This document shows, piece by piece, positions 1-6,316 of a stretch of 34,725 bases of DNA. The position numbers and the translations under genes were made by a program. Positions within the stretch are counted from its first letter, which is position 1. Each line of letters opens with the position of its first letter. Under the pieces are notes generated by a model, which was not told the DNA's origin, did no database searches, and saw nothing but the letters and a program-made list of their open reading frames with translations. The stretch is from an uncultured Eubacteriales bacterium (lineage in GTDB: Bacteria > Bacillota > Clostridia > Oscillospirales > Oscillospiraceae): contig UQYT01000025.1 of NCBI GenBank assembly GCA_900545405.1, positions 1 through 34,725 of the forward strand, given 5' to 3'.

Positions 1-155
1 CATTCGACCCCATTTCTTTGGTGCTTGCCCAAAGAAACGGTGTCGAGCCGCCAAAGAAAAGCGCTTTTTTACCCTGGTGGCTCCACCATCCGCGTGAGCG
101 CTGCCAGTCGGTAGTCTTTACTCATCTTCGCCCAACTTGGGGAGGGGCTTGGTGG
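1..155 (+). repeat. Intergenic repeat, direct copy A
   Basis: The first ~112 bases recur almost unchanged 453 bases downstream; similarity decays but is traceable to about 155. The unit contains a short hairpin (tttctttgg ... ccaaagaaa) followed by a second ccaaagaaa and a T-rich stretch. All six frames stay open for long runs here because the DNA is GC-rich, but no frame has a convincing ribosome binding site or family resemblance. I read it as non-coding repeat DNA; the copy may begin before the window. Confidence 0.75.
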
Positions 156-257
156 TTGACCGGGCGCTCAAGTCAGCTTGACGCAGTCGGCGGTGATGTT
201 GGGGCTTCGAGTTCGTGGGAGAGGCGGGCGGGACCGAACTGCTCCCGTGGCGGCACC

Positions 258-325
258 CATAAGCGCGTTTCTTTGGGGCTCCACCCCGTTTTTTTGCGCA
301 AGAGCAAAGAAATGGGGTGGAACGA
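258..325 (-). repeat. Intergenic repeat, diverged inverted copy
   Basis: Read on the - strand this stretch resembles the first ~60 bases of copies A and B: accccatttcttt, then a ttgc-containing loop, then aaacggg and aaagaaa blocks in the same order. It is more diverged than A and B are from each other. The flanking bases 156-257 and 326-453 hold no gene, promoter or RNA that I can recognise. Confidence 0.55.
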
Positions 326-453
326 GCAGTAGGGGGAAGAGACTTCTGCCCGGGGAAACGGCGCACTCGTAACCGCGCAAATGAGGTGCCGCCTTGTCTT
401 TGCCTTGTACGTGTGCGCCGATACTTTGGACGGTGGTCGTTGCCCTGTCCTGC

Positions 454-606
454 CATTCGACCCCATTTCTTTGGTGCTTGCCCAAAGAAACGGTATCGAG
501 CCGCCAAAGAAAAGCGCTTTTTTACCTTGGCGGCTCCACCATCCGCGTGAGCGCTGCCAGTCGGTAGTCGGGACGTTCCTCGCCCGACTTGGGGTGGGGC
601 TGGTGC
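454..606 (+). repeat. Intergenic repeat, direct copy B
   Basis: Second direct copy of the element at position 1, with only a few substitutions over the first ~112 bases (for example gtgtcgagc becomes gtatcgagc). It ends just before the promoter of the SCIFF gene, so the repeat family directly abuts a regulated gene. Confidence 0.75.
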
Positions 607-627
607 GGGGCGCGGAATATTTCCCCC

Positions 628-656
628 TTGACATTGGGGCCGCAATGTTTTAGTCT
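628..656 (+). promoter_or_regulatory. Promoter for scfA (SCIFF)
   Basis: TTGACA at 628-633, a 17-base spacer, and TAGTCT at 651-656. This predicts a start near 663 and a ~42-base leader. It is the only good sigma-A-like promoter ahead of the cluster. Confidence 0.65.
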
Positions 657-704
657 ATATAAATGTAAATACGTGCTTTTGGCACTTAGAATGGAGTATT
701 TATT

Positions 705-845
705 ATGAAGAGGATCAAGACCCTTGAGACCCGTGATCTCTGCGCCAGCGTCAAGAACGGCGGCTGCGGCGAGTGCCAGACTTCCTGCCAGTCCGCCTGC
801 AAGACCAGCTGCGGCGTTGCCAACCAGCCTTGCGAGAAGAAATAA
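705..845 (+). CDS. scfA: SCIFF ranthipeptide precursor (six cysteines in forty-five residues)
   Basis: A 46-residue precursor peptide whose C-terminal half carries the SCIFF signature: CGECQTSC, QSACKTSC, then a last Cys near the end. These supply the six canonical cysteines (C21, C24, C28, C32, C36, C43). There is one extra Cys at position 13. In this family a partner radical SAM enzyme forms thioether links from Cys sulfur to residues in the core; the final role of the peptide is not established. The start is ATG with ggag at 693-696, 8 bases upstream. A hairpin terminator follows directly and the maturase gene lies downstream. The identification is firm; whether C13 is modified cannot be told from sequence. 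Confidence 0.96.
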   Translation: MKRIKTLETRDLCASVKNGGCGECQTSCQSACKTSCGVANQPCEKK

Positions 846-865
846 TTAGCGCACGCTGACAAAAC

Positions 866-897
866 GGCGCCGTCTCCCCACGAGGCGGCGTCTTTTT
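866..897 (+). terminator. Intercistronic terminator between scfA and scfB
   Basis: An 11-bp stem (866-876 with 882-892, two G-U pairs), a 5-base loop and a run of five T. It lies between the peptide gene and the maturase gene with no new promoter visible. It probably acts as a leaky terminator that gives more precursor transcript than maturase transcript. Confidence 0.85.
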
Positions 898-925
898 ATG
901 CACTCTTGAGAAAGGGGGCCCTCCT

Positions 926-2299
926 TTGGTCCACCAGTACAAGCTCAACGGCTACGACATCGTCCTCGACACTGCCTCCGGCTCCATCCACCTCGTCGAC
1001 GACGTCGCCTACGACATAATCGAAATGTACAAGTCCCGCTCCGCGGACGAGATCTGCGCCGCGGTCTGCGAAAAATACCCCGACGTCACGCGCTCCGACG
1101 TGCTCGAGTGCCTCGACGACGTCGCGGAGCTCGAGCGCGAGCACAAGCTCTTCACCCCCGACGACTATGAGCAGCTCGCCGCCGACTACAAGGGCTCGTC
1201 CCACGTCATAAAGGCCCTCTGCCTCCACGTCGCCCACACCTGTAACCTCAACTGCTCCTACTGCTTCGCCAGCCAGGGCAAGTACCACGGCGAGAGGGCC
1301 ATCATGTCTTTCGACGTCGGCAAGAGGGCGCTCGACTTCCTCGTCGAGAACTCCGGCGACCGCCGGAACCTCGAGGTCGACTTCTTCGGCGGCGAACCGC
1401 TCATGAACTGGCAGATAGTCAAAGACCTCGTCGCTTACGCGCGCTCCATCGAAAAGGACGCGGGCAAGAACTTCCGCTTCACCCTCACGACGAACGGCGT
1501 GCTGCTCGACGACGAGGTCACGGACTTCTGCAACCGCGAGATGCACAACGTCGTGCTCTCCCTCGACGGCCGCAAGGAGGTCAACGACCGCTTCCGCGTC
1601 GACGTAGCGGGCAACGGCAGCTATGACCGCATCGTGCCGAACTTCCAGCGCTTCGTCGCAAAGCGCTGGGACAAGAGCTATTACATGCGCGGCACCTACA
1701 CGCACTACAACACCGACTTTACGAACGACCTCTTCCACATGGCCGACCTTGGCTTCACCGAGCTGAGCATGGAACCCGTCGTCTGCGCGCCCGGCGACCC
1801 CTGCGCGCTCACCGAGGAGGACTTCCCCGTCCTATGCGAGCAGTACGAGATTCTCGCAAAGGACATGCTCCGCCGCTGGCGAGAGGGCAAGCCCATCACC
1901 TTCTACCACTACATGGTCGACCTCAAGCACGGCCCCTGCATCTACAAGCGCGTCACCGGCTGCGGGAGCGGCACCGAGTACATGGCCGTCACCCCCTGGG
2001 GCGAGCTCTTCCCCTGCCACCAGTTCGTCGGCGACCCGAAGTACAGCCTCGGCAACATCTGGGACGGCGTAACGAACGCCGCCGTGCAGGGCGAGTTCCG
2101 CGCCTGCAACGCCTACTCCCGCCCCGACTGCAAGGACTGCTGGGCCCGGCTCTACTGCTCCGGCGGCTGCGCGGCGAACAGTTACCACGCCACGGGCAGC
2201 ATAGGCGGCGTCTATGAATACGGCTGCCGTCTGTTCAAGAAGCGCATGGAATGCGCCATCATGCTCCAGGCCGCAATGGAGCTGGAGAGCGAAGGATGA
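926..2299 (+). CDS. scfB: Radical SAM SCIFF maturase (thioether-forming, SPASM domain)
   Basis: A 457-residue radical SAM enzyme that matures the adjacent SCIFF peptide by forming Cys thioether cross-links. Residues 1-80 form the N-terminal peptide-recognition-like region (begins VHQYKLNGYDIVLD, as in SCIFF maturases). The SAM-binding iron-sulfur motif is C106-x3-C110-x2-C113 (CNLNCSYC), followed by the GGEP motif (FFGGEPLMNW). The C-terminal SPASM region has the expected cysteines in CGSGTEY, LFPCHQF, CKDCW and YCSGGCAAN for two auxiliary clusters. The start is TTG at 926, supported by aaaggggg at 911-918; an upstream ATG at 898 is out of frame. The stop overlaps the next start by 4 bases (ATGA). 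The family is also called CteB in one thermophilic Clostridium. Confidence 0.95.
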   Translation: MVHQYKLNGYDIVLDTASGSIHLVDDVAYDIIEMYKSRSADEICAAVCEKYPDVTRSDVLECLDDVAELEREHKLFTPDDYEQLAADYKGSSHVIKALCLHVAHTCNLNCSYCFASQGKYHGERAIMSFDVGKRALDFLVENSGDRRNLEVDFFGGEPLMNWQIVKDLVAYARSIEKDAGKNFRFTLTTNGVLLDDEVTDFCNREMHNVVLSLDGRKEVNDRFRVDVAGNGSYDRIVPNFQRFVAKRWDKSYYMRGTYTHYNTDFTNDLFHMADLGFTELSMEPVVCAPGDPCALTEEDFPVLCEQYEILAKDMLRRWREGKPITFYHYMVDLKHGPCIYKRVTGCGSGTEYMAVTPWGELFPCHQFVGDPKYSLGNIWDGVTNAAVQGEFRACNAYSRPDCKDCWARLYCSGGCAANSYHATGSIGGVYEYGCRLFKKRMECAIMLQAAMELESEG

Positions 2300-3624
2300 G
2301 CACGCCCATCTGCGACTTTGTGCGGGGCTACTGCGAGAGCGTCGCCGTCAGACTGCACATGCCGGGCCACAAGGGCCGCGGTGAGCTCGGCTGCGAGGCG
2401 CTCGACATAACCGAAGTCGCGGGCGCGGACGACCTCGCCTGCCCCGAGGGCATCATCCTCGAAAGCGAGGAGAACACGACGGAGCTCTTCGGCTCGCGCC
2501 ACACGTTCTATTCGACGGGCGGAAGCTCCCAGTGCGTCAAGGCCATGCTGCATCTCGCGTACATATTCCGGCCCGAGGGCGCGACGAACCGCATTCTCGC
2601 CGCCCGGAACGCGCACAAGAGCTTCCTGCACGGCTGCGCCCTGCTCGGGCTCGAGCCCGTGTGGCTCTATCCCGACGCCCCCTCCCCCCTCTGCTCCTGC
2701 CCCGTCTCGCGGGAGGCGCTGGAGCGGGCGCTGGACGCGGGCGAGAGGCCGTGTGCGGTTTACATAACTTCCCCGGACTACCTCGGCGGCGTGCAGGACA
2801 TAGCGGCGCTCGCGGAGGTGTGTCACGCGCGCGGCGTGCCGCTGCTCGTGGACAACGCGCACGGGGCGTATTTGAAGTTCCTCTCGCCCTCGCGGCACCC
2901 GCTGGACCTCGGCGCGGACATGTGCTGTGATTCGGCGCACAAGACGCTGCCGGTGCTGACCGGCGGGGCGTATCTGCACGTCGCAGAGGGCGCTATGGCG
3001 GCGTATGAGGCCGAGGCGCGGCACTCGCTGGCTGTGTTCGGCTCGTCGAGCCCCTCTTACCTCATTTTGCAGTCTCTGGACCTCTGCGCCGACAGGCTGG
3101 ACAAGGACTACCCCGCGCTCATACGCGAGACAGCGCGGCGCGCTGCGGTGCTCTCGCGCGAGCTGGGCCTCGCTCCGTCCGAGGGAGACCCGCTGAAGCT
3201 GGCCCTACCCGCCGGAGACTTTGGCTGCACGGGGCCTGAGCTGGCCGCCTGCCTGCGCGGCTGGCGGACCGAGCCCGAGTACGTGGACGCCGACTGGGTC
3301 GTGCTGATGTTCACGCCCGGGCTGGACGATGGGGCGTATGACATCGTGAGGCGCGCCCTTCCGCGCCGCCGCCCTTCCGAACGGAGGCCGCAGTCTATGC
3401 CGGGGCCGGGCGAGCGGGTGCTCTCACCGCGGGAGGCGCTGCTCTCGCGGCGCGTGAGCGTGCCTGTGCGCGAGGCCGTGGGCCGCGTCTGCGCGGAGGC
3501 GGCGGTGAGCTGTCCGCCCGCGATACCGATAGCCGTCTGTGGGGAGCGGATAAGCCCTGAGGCGGCCGCGCTCATGGAAAAACTGGGCGTTTGTGAGGTA
3601 AGCGTCGCAGAAGGGCTTGAATAA
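2296..3624 (+). CDS. PLP-dependent Orn/Lys/Arg decarboxylase-like protein
   Basis: A 442-residue fold-type I PLP enzyme of the Orn/Lys/Arg decarboxylase family, as in Bacillus YaaO/SpeA. Visible signatures are LHMPGHKG (20-27), the TGGSSQ cofactor-phosphate loop near 74-79, DNAHG (186-190), and SAHKTLP with the probable PLP lysine at K216. The C-terminal part after about residue 360 is poorly conserved by eye, and the protein is somewhat shorter than the ~480 residues usual for this type. The substrate (arginine, lysine or ornithine) cannot be decided from sequence. The start at 2296 overlaps the scfB stop by 4 bases, which implies translational coupling; an in-frame ATG at 2251 lies inside scfB and is less likely. 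Confidence 0.85.
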   Translation: MSTPICDFVRGYCESVAVRLHMPGHKGRGELGCEALDITEVAGADDLACPEGIILESEENTTELFGSRHTFYSTGGSSQCVKAMLHLAYIFRPEGATNRILAARNAHKSFLHGCALLGLEPVWLYPDAPSPLCSCPVSREALERALDAGERPCAVYITSPDYLGGVQDIAALAEVCHARGVPLLVDNAHGAYLKFLSPSRHPLDLGADMCCDSAHKTLPVLTGGAYLHVAEGAMAAYEAEARHSLAVFGSSSPSYLILQSLDLCADRLDKDYPALIRETARRAAVLSRELGLAPSEGDPLKLALPAGDFGCTGPELAACLRGWRTEPEYVDADWVVLMFTPGLDDGAYDIVRRALPRRRPSERRPQSMPGPGERVLSPREALLSRRVSVPVREAVGRVCAEAAVSCPPAIPIAVCGERISPEAAALMEKLGVCEVSVAEGLE

Positions 3625-3672
3625 GCCCGGATGTTGTGATATTATGTCAACAAATCTTCTTGGAGGTTTGCC

Positions 3673-3879
3673 GTGGAAAAGGCGACTGACATCATACTGG
3701 TCATCTGCGGAACGCTGCTGTGCGTCGGCGGCATGTTCTCGGTGGGCGACACGTTCCGCTCTGTCACCGGCATAGTGCTGGGGCTGGCGCTTGTCGTTCT
3801 GGGCCTGGTGGACAAGGACCGGGCCTGGCCCTTCGGCAAGGGCAAAAGGAAGCACGGCACGGAAAGCGGGGAAAAGTGA
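3673..3879 (+). CDS. Small two-helix membrane protein
   Basis: A 68-residue protein with two hydrophobic segments, roughly residues 5-22 and 28-46, and a basic tail (KGKGKRKH). It has no family that I recognise. The start is GTG with a strong ggagg at 3662-3666, 6 bases upstream. It lies 48 bases after the decarboxylase gene, and its stop is 1 base from the next start, so it belongs to the same transcript. Function unknown. Confidence 0.7.
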   Translation: MEKATDIILVICGTLLCVGGMFSVGDTFRSVTGIVLGLALVVLGLVDKDRAWPFGKGKRKHGTESGEK

Positions 3880-3880
3880 T

Positions 3881-4231
3881 TTGCAAGAGCTCAGTTTTGA
3901 GCGGGAGGCGCTGGGCCTCCCGATAAGCGTGACTCTGTCGGGCAGCGGGAACGACACGCTTGTGAAGATACGCGGCGGCAGCGCGCCGGAGATAGGCAGC
4001 GTGAGCGTGGCCTACTGCGACGGCGGCGAGCCCGTGCTGCGCACGCTGCTGCGTCCCGGCTCGAGGGACGACGTGGTGAGCGACATGTTCGCGGAACGGC
4101 TCTCGAGAAAGCTCGGCTCCACCGTCACCGCCGTCTGCTGCATACGCTGCACGGCTGGAGGCGAGGGCGACAGCGCCGTGCTCGAGTGCACGCGCGAGCT
4201 GCTTGACGACGTGCTCGGCGCCTGCGGCTGA
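3881..4231 (+). CDS. Small protein resembling the LpdD-like (prenylated-flavin chaperone-like) family
   Basis: A 116-residue protein read from TTG at 3881, immediately after the previous stop; in-frame upstream codons would lie inside the preceding gene. The pattern IRGGSAPEIGSVSV, then LRPGSRDDVVSDMFAERL, then a final TAVCCIRC strand resembles from memory the small LpdD-like domain (GG-x-PHIG ... HKDD) thought to assist flavin-dependent decarboxylases. The similarity is weak, and the His residues of that pattern are absent (E and R instead). It is the last gene of the + cluster and a terminator follows directly. The coding call is firm; the family call is tentative. Confidence 0.6.
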   Translation: MQELSFEREALGLPISVTLSGSGNDTLVKIRGGSAPEIGSVSVAYCDGGEPVLRTLLRPGSRDDVVSDMFAERLSRKLGSTVTAVCCIRCTAGGEGDSAVLECTRELLDDVLGACG

Positions 4232-4234
4232 GAC

Positions 4235-4273
4235 AAAAAGCGGCCCCGTCCGATGTGGACGGGGCCGCTTTTT
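4235..4273. terminator. Bidirectional terminator between convergent units
   Basis: Perfect stem of gcggccccgtcc and its complement around gatgt, flanked by A5 on one side and T5 on the other. It works in both directions and sits between the + cluster and the 3' end of ribU. Confidence 0.92.
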
Positions 4274-4284
4274 ATGTTTTGGCT

Positions 4285-4974
4285 TCAGATCTTGTCAGCG
4301 AGGACGAATCCCAGCAGGATGAGCGTCGCCAGCACCACGAGCGCCGCGAGATACACGCCGAGGCGCTTTTTGCCCGCCACCGGCGGGGCGGCGTGCTCGG
4401 ACTCGGGCACGAGCTTCGCCTTGCGCAGAGCCGTGACCACCGGCTTATAGAGCAGCACGGTGAGCGTGGAGTTCACGCTGGCCTTGAAGGCGTTGAAGGG
4501 CAGGAAATACGGTATGAGCAGCTCCTCCACGGCCTCGCGCGGCTGACCCATGTAAAACGGAGTGACGAGCCAGTTCCACAGCAGCATTGCCGCAACGCAG
4601 AGCACGCTGCCGACGATGAGACCGAGTACGGCTCCCTTTATTGTGTGGTGCCTGTGGTAGATGAGTGCAGCGGGTACGACCAGCGAACAGGTGGAGAGCA
4701 CGTTCATGATAAAACCCCAGATGCCCGTGTCACTCGCCGTGAGCATTTCTATGAGCGAATCCACGATGGAGATGCCCACGCCGGCCATGGGGCCGTAGAT
4801 GAAGGCCGCTATTGCTATGACGACGTCCTTGGGGTCGTACTTGAGCCAGAGCACGATGGGAACGCGCCCAACCAGCATAACGACGTAAGCAAGAGCGGCC
4901 ATCATCGCGAGTATGGCCATTTTCTTTGTATCCATACGGCGCGCGGCCGAAGGGCCTTTCTTTGCAGCATCCAT
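4285..4974 (-). CDS. ribU: Riboflavin ECF transporter S component RibU
   Basis: A 229-residue integral membrane protein of the ECF substrate-specificity family, with about six hydrophobic segments starting near residue 18 (AILAMMAALAYVVMLVG). Features typical of RibU are the early helix followed by LKYDPKDVVIAIAAFIYGP. It captures riboflavin and works with the shared EcfA/EcfA'/EcfT module, which is not in this window. The upstream FMN riboswitch strongly supports the ligand. The start at 4974 has aaaggtg about 11 bases upstream. A longer reading frame to 5058 runs through the terminator hairpin and is not the start. A Met at 4935 is an alternative. Confidence 0.92.
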   Translation of the reverse strand: MDAAKKGPSAARRMDTKKMAILAMMAALAYVVMLVGRVPIVLWLKYDPKDVVIAIAAFIYGPMAGVGISIVDSLIEMLTASDTGIWGFIMNVLSTCSLVVPAALIYHRHHTIKGAVLGLIVGSVLCVAAMLLWNWLVTPFYMGQPREAVEELLIPYFLPFNAFKASVNSTLTVLLYKPVVTALRKAKLVPESEHAAPPVAGKKRLGVYLAALVVLATLILLGFVLADKI

Positions 4975-4994
4975 TGTTCTTATACACCTTTCAG

Positions 4995-5031
4995 AAAAAA
5001 TCAACGCCCGAAGGGGTGTCTCCTTCGGGCG
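4995..5031 (-). terminator. FMN riboswitch expression-platform terminator
   Basis: A 10-bp perfect stem (cgcccgaagg with ccttcgggcg, 5022-5031 and 5005-5014) followed by ttga and T6 in the direction of ribU. It lies between the aptamer and the ribU ribosome binding site, so FMN binding likely stops transcription here. Confidence 0.9.
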
Positions 5032-5054
5032 CAGCCATTGCATAAGCAACACAC

Positions 5055-5180
5055 GCATCTTCTTCCATCCAGACTGTACTGTCGGTATCGGAATCGCACC
5101 GATTCATGCTTTGGCCCAAGCCTCCGCTCGCGGACTTTACCGCCGGTCGGGAATTTCACCCTGCCCCGAAGACATCTTTT
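5055..5180 (-). promoter_or_regulatory. FMN riboswitch (RFN element)
   Basis: Read on the - strand the segment has the hallmark blocks of the FMN aptamer in order: cttcggggcagggtgaaattcccgac, ggcggtaaagtccgcgagc, tgaatcggtgcgattccgataccgacagt and acagtctggatggaagaag. The ends form the closing helix (gatgtcttc with gaagaagatg). Together with the downstream terminator this is a transcriptional OFF switch for ribU. Confidence 0.96.
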
Positions 5181-5194
5181 CGGTTGTCGGCTAT

Positions 5195-5223
5195 ACTATA
5201 ACACCGTGCGGCGGTTTTTGCAA
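5195..5223 (-). promoter_or_regulatory. Promoter for the FMN riboswitch-ribU transcript
   Basis: On the - strand: TTGCAA (5218-5223), a 17-base spacer, TATAGT (5195-5200). The predicted start near 5188 is just upstream of the aptamer. Confidence 0.8.
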
Positions 5224-5245
5224 GGGGCTTTGTGAATTAATTGAT

Positions 5246-5274
5246 TTGACAATAATATGATATGAAGATAAAAT
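5246..5274 (+). promoter_or_regulatory. Promoter for the YpsA-like gene
   Basis: TTGACA (5246-5251), a 17-base spacer, TAAAAT (5269-5274). The predicted start near 5281 excludes the in-frame ATG at 5262 as the initiator. Confidence 0.8.
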
Positions 5275-5294
5275 CGGCTGGTGAGGTGAGAGCC

Positions 5295-5807
5295 ATGGAC
5301 GGGCGCGAGACGCCGAGGGAAAAGACCTGCTGCTTCACGGGGCACCGCAGCGCAAAGCTGCCCTGGGGCGCCAACGAGAACGACCCGCGCTGCCTGCGGC
5401 TCAAGGCCGACCTGGCGGACGCGGTAGAGGCCGTGTACGAGGGCGGCGTGCGCCACTTCATCTGCGGCATGGCCGAGGGCTGCGACATCTTCTTCGGCGA
5501 GGCGGTGGCGGCGCTGCGCCGCAGCCGTCCCGACGTGACGCTGGAGGCCGCCGTCCCCTGCCCTGAGCAGGACCTCCGCTGGTCCGCAGGAAGCACCGAG
5601 CGCTACGACAGGCTGCTCTCTGAGTGCGACAAGCTCACCGTGGTCAGCCCGCGATACAGCCCCGAGTGCATGATGCGCCGCAACCGCTATATGGTGGACC
5701 GCTCCGGCGTCGTCATCGCCGTCTTCAACGGTTCGCGCGGCGGCACCTTCAACACCCTGCGCTACGCGGTGCGGTGCGGGCTTGAAATTATCGAAATTGA
5801 CCCGTAA
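5295..5807 (+). CDS. YpsA/DUF1273-like SLOG-fold protein
   Basis: A 170-residue protein of the DUF1273/YpsA type, a Rossmann-like fold in the SLOG superfamily thought to bind nucleotide-derived ligands. Visible are CCFTGHRSAKLPW near the N terminus, GVRHFICGMAEGCDIFFGE (a glycine-rich nucleotide-binding type loop), the YMVDRSGVVIAVFNG strand, and GGTFNTLRYA near the end. In Bacillus YpsA has been linked to cell division and stress, but the biochemical role is not settled. The start is ATG 5295 with ggtgaggtgag just upstream, consistent with the promoter at 5246-5274. It appears to be a single-gene unit. Confidence 0.85.
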   Translation: MDGRETPREKTCCFTGHRSAKLPWGANENDPRCLRLKADLADAVEAVYEGGVRHFICGMAEGCDIFFGEAVAALRRSRPDVTLEAAVPCPEQDLRWSAGSTERYDRLLSECDKLTVVSPRYSPECMMRRNRYMVDRSGVVIAVFNGSRGGTFNTLRYAVRCGLEIIEIDP

Positions 5808-5811
5808 GTCT

Positions 5812-5840
5812 TTGACATACAGCCGCATATGATGTATAAT
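5812..5840 (+). promoter_or_regulatory. Perfect-consensus promoter for the DUF1934-argS unit
   Basis: TTGACA (5812-5817), exactly 17 bases, TATAAT (5835-5840): a full match to the sigma-A consensus. It begins 4 bases after the preceding stop. The predicted start is about 5847. Confidence 0.9.
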
Positions 5841-5869
5841 GTCAGGCCATGTGTAAGGATGTGAATCAT

Positions 5870-6316
5870 TTGAAAGACGTCATAATCTCAATAACAGGCG
5901 TGCAGAACTTCCCCCAGGGCTCGGACGACACGGTCGAGCTCGTCACCGAGGGGAAATACTGCTACCGCGACGGGAAGGGCGAGCTCAGCTATATGGAGAG
6001 CGAGCTCACGGGGATGCAGGGCACCCGCACCTCCTTCACCTTCACCCCCACCGAGGTCGTCCTCTCCCGCGAGGGGACGCTCACCAGCAAGATGGTCTTC
6101 CGCGAGGGCACGAAAAACACCTTCCTCTACGACACGCCCTTCGGCTCCGCCACCATGGGCCTCGACACGCACAAGATACACTCCACCATGGGCCCGCGCG
6201 GCGGGGACATGGAGATAGACTACGTGGTCGACTTTGACCACGCCGTCGTGGGACGGAACAAATTCAGGATAAACGTTAGAGAACAGGGCGGTGCGGCAGA
6301 TGGCAAATCTTGTTGA
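5870..6316 (+). CDS. DUF1934 (YwiB-like) beta-barrel protein
   Basis: A 148-residue protein of the DUF1934 family, a lipocalin-like small barrel of unknown function that often precedes argS in Firmicutes. Typical are the start KDVIISITGVQ, then DTVELVTEGKYCYRDGKGELSYMESELTG (only the pattern is diagnostic), and the final VDYVVDFDHAVVGRNKF-type strand pair. The start is set at TTG 5870. The consensus promoter places transcription start at about 5847, so ATG 5849 would be leaderless. aagg at 5855-5858 is spaced for 5870 but too close to GTG 5861. The gene overlaps argS by 17 bases. Confidence 0.85.
   Translation: MKDVIISITGVQNFPQGSDDTVELVTEGKYCYRDGKGELSYMESELTGMQGTRTSFTFTPTEVVLSREGTLTSKMVFREGTKNTFLYDTPFGSATMGLDTHKIHSTMGPRGGDMEIDYVVDFDHAVVGRNKFRINVREQGGAADGKSC

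Noticed and set aside
1..610. CRISPR-like array
   Set aside because: Only two direct copies more than 400 bases apart plus an inverted one; no short regular repeats or spacers and no cas genes.
18..653. Several overlapping open frames of 64-175 codons in the first 650 bases
   Set aside because: They lie across repeat copies, occur in most frames at once, and lack ribosome binding sites or recognisable families.
4255..5235. 326-codon + strand frame over ribU and its riboswitch
   Set aside because: Antisense shadow of ribU that continues through the terminator, aptamer and promoter.
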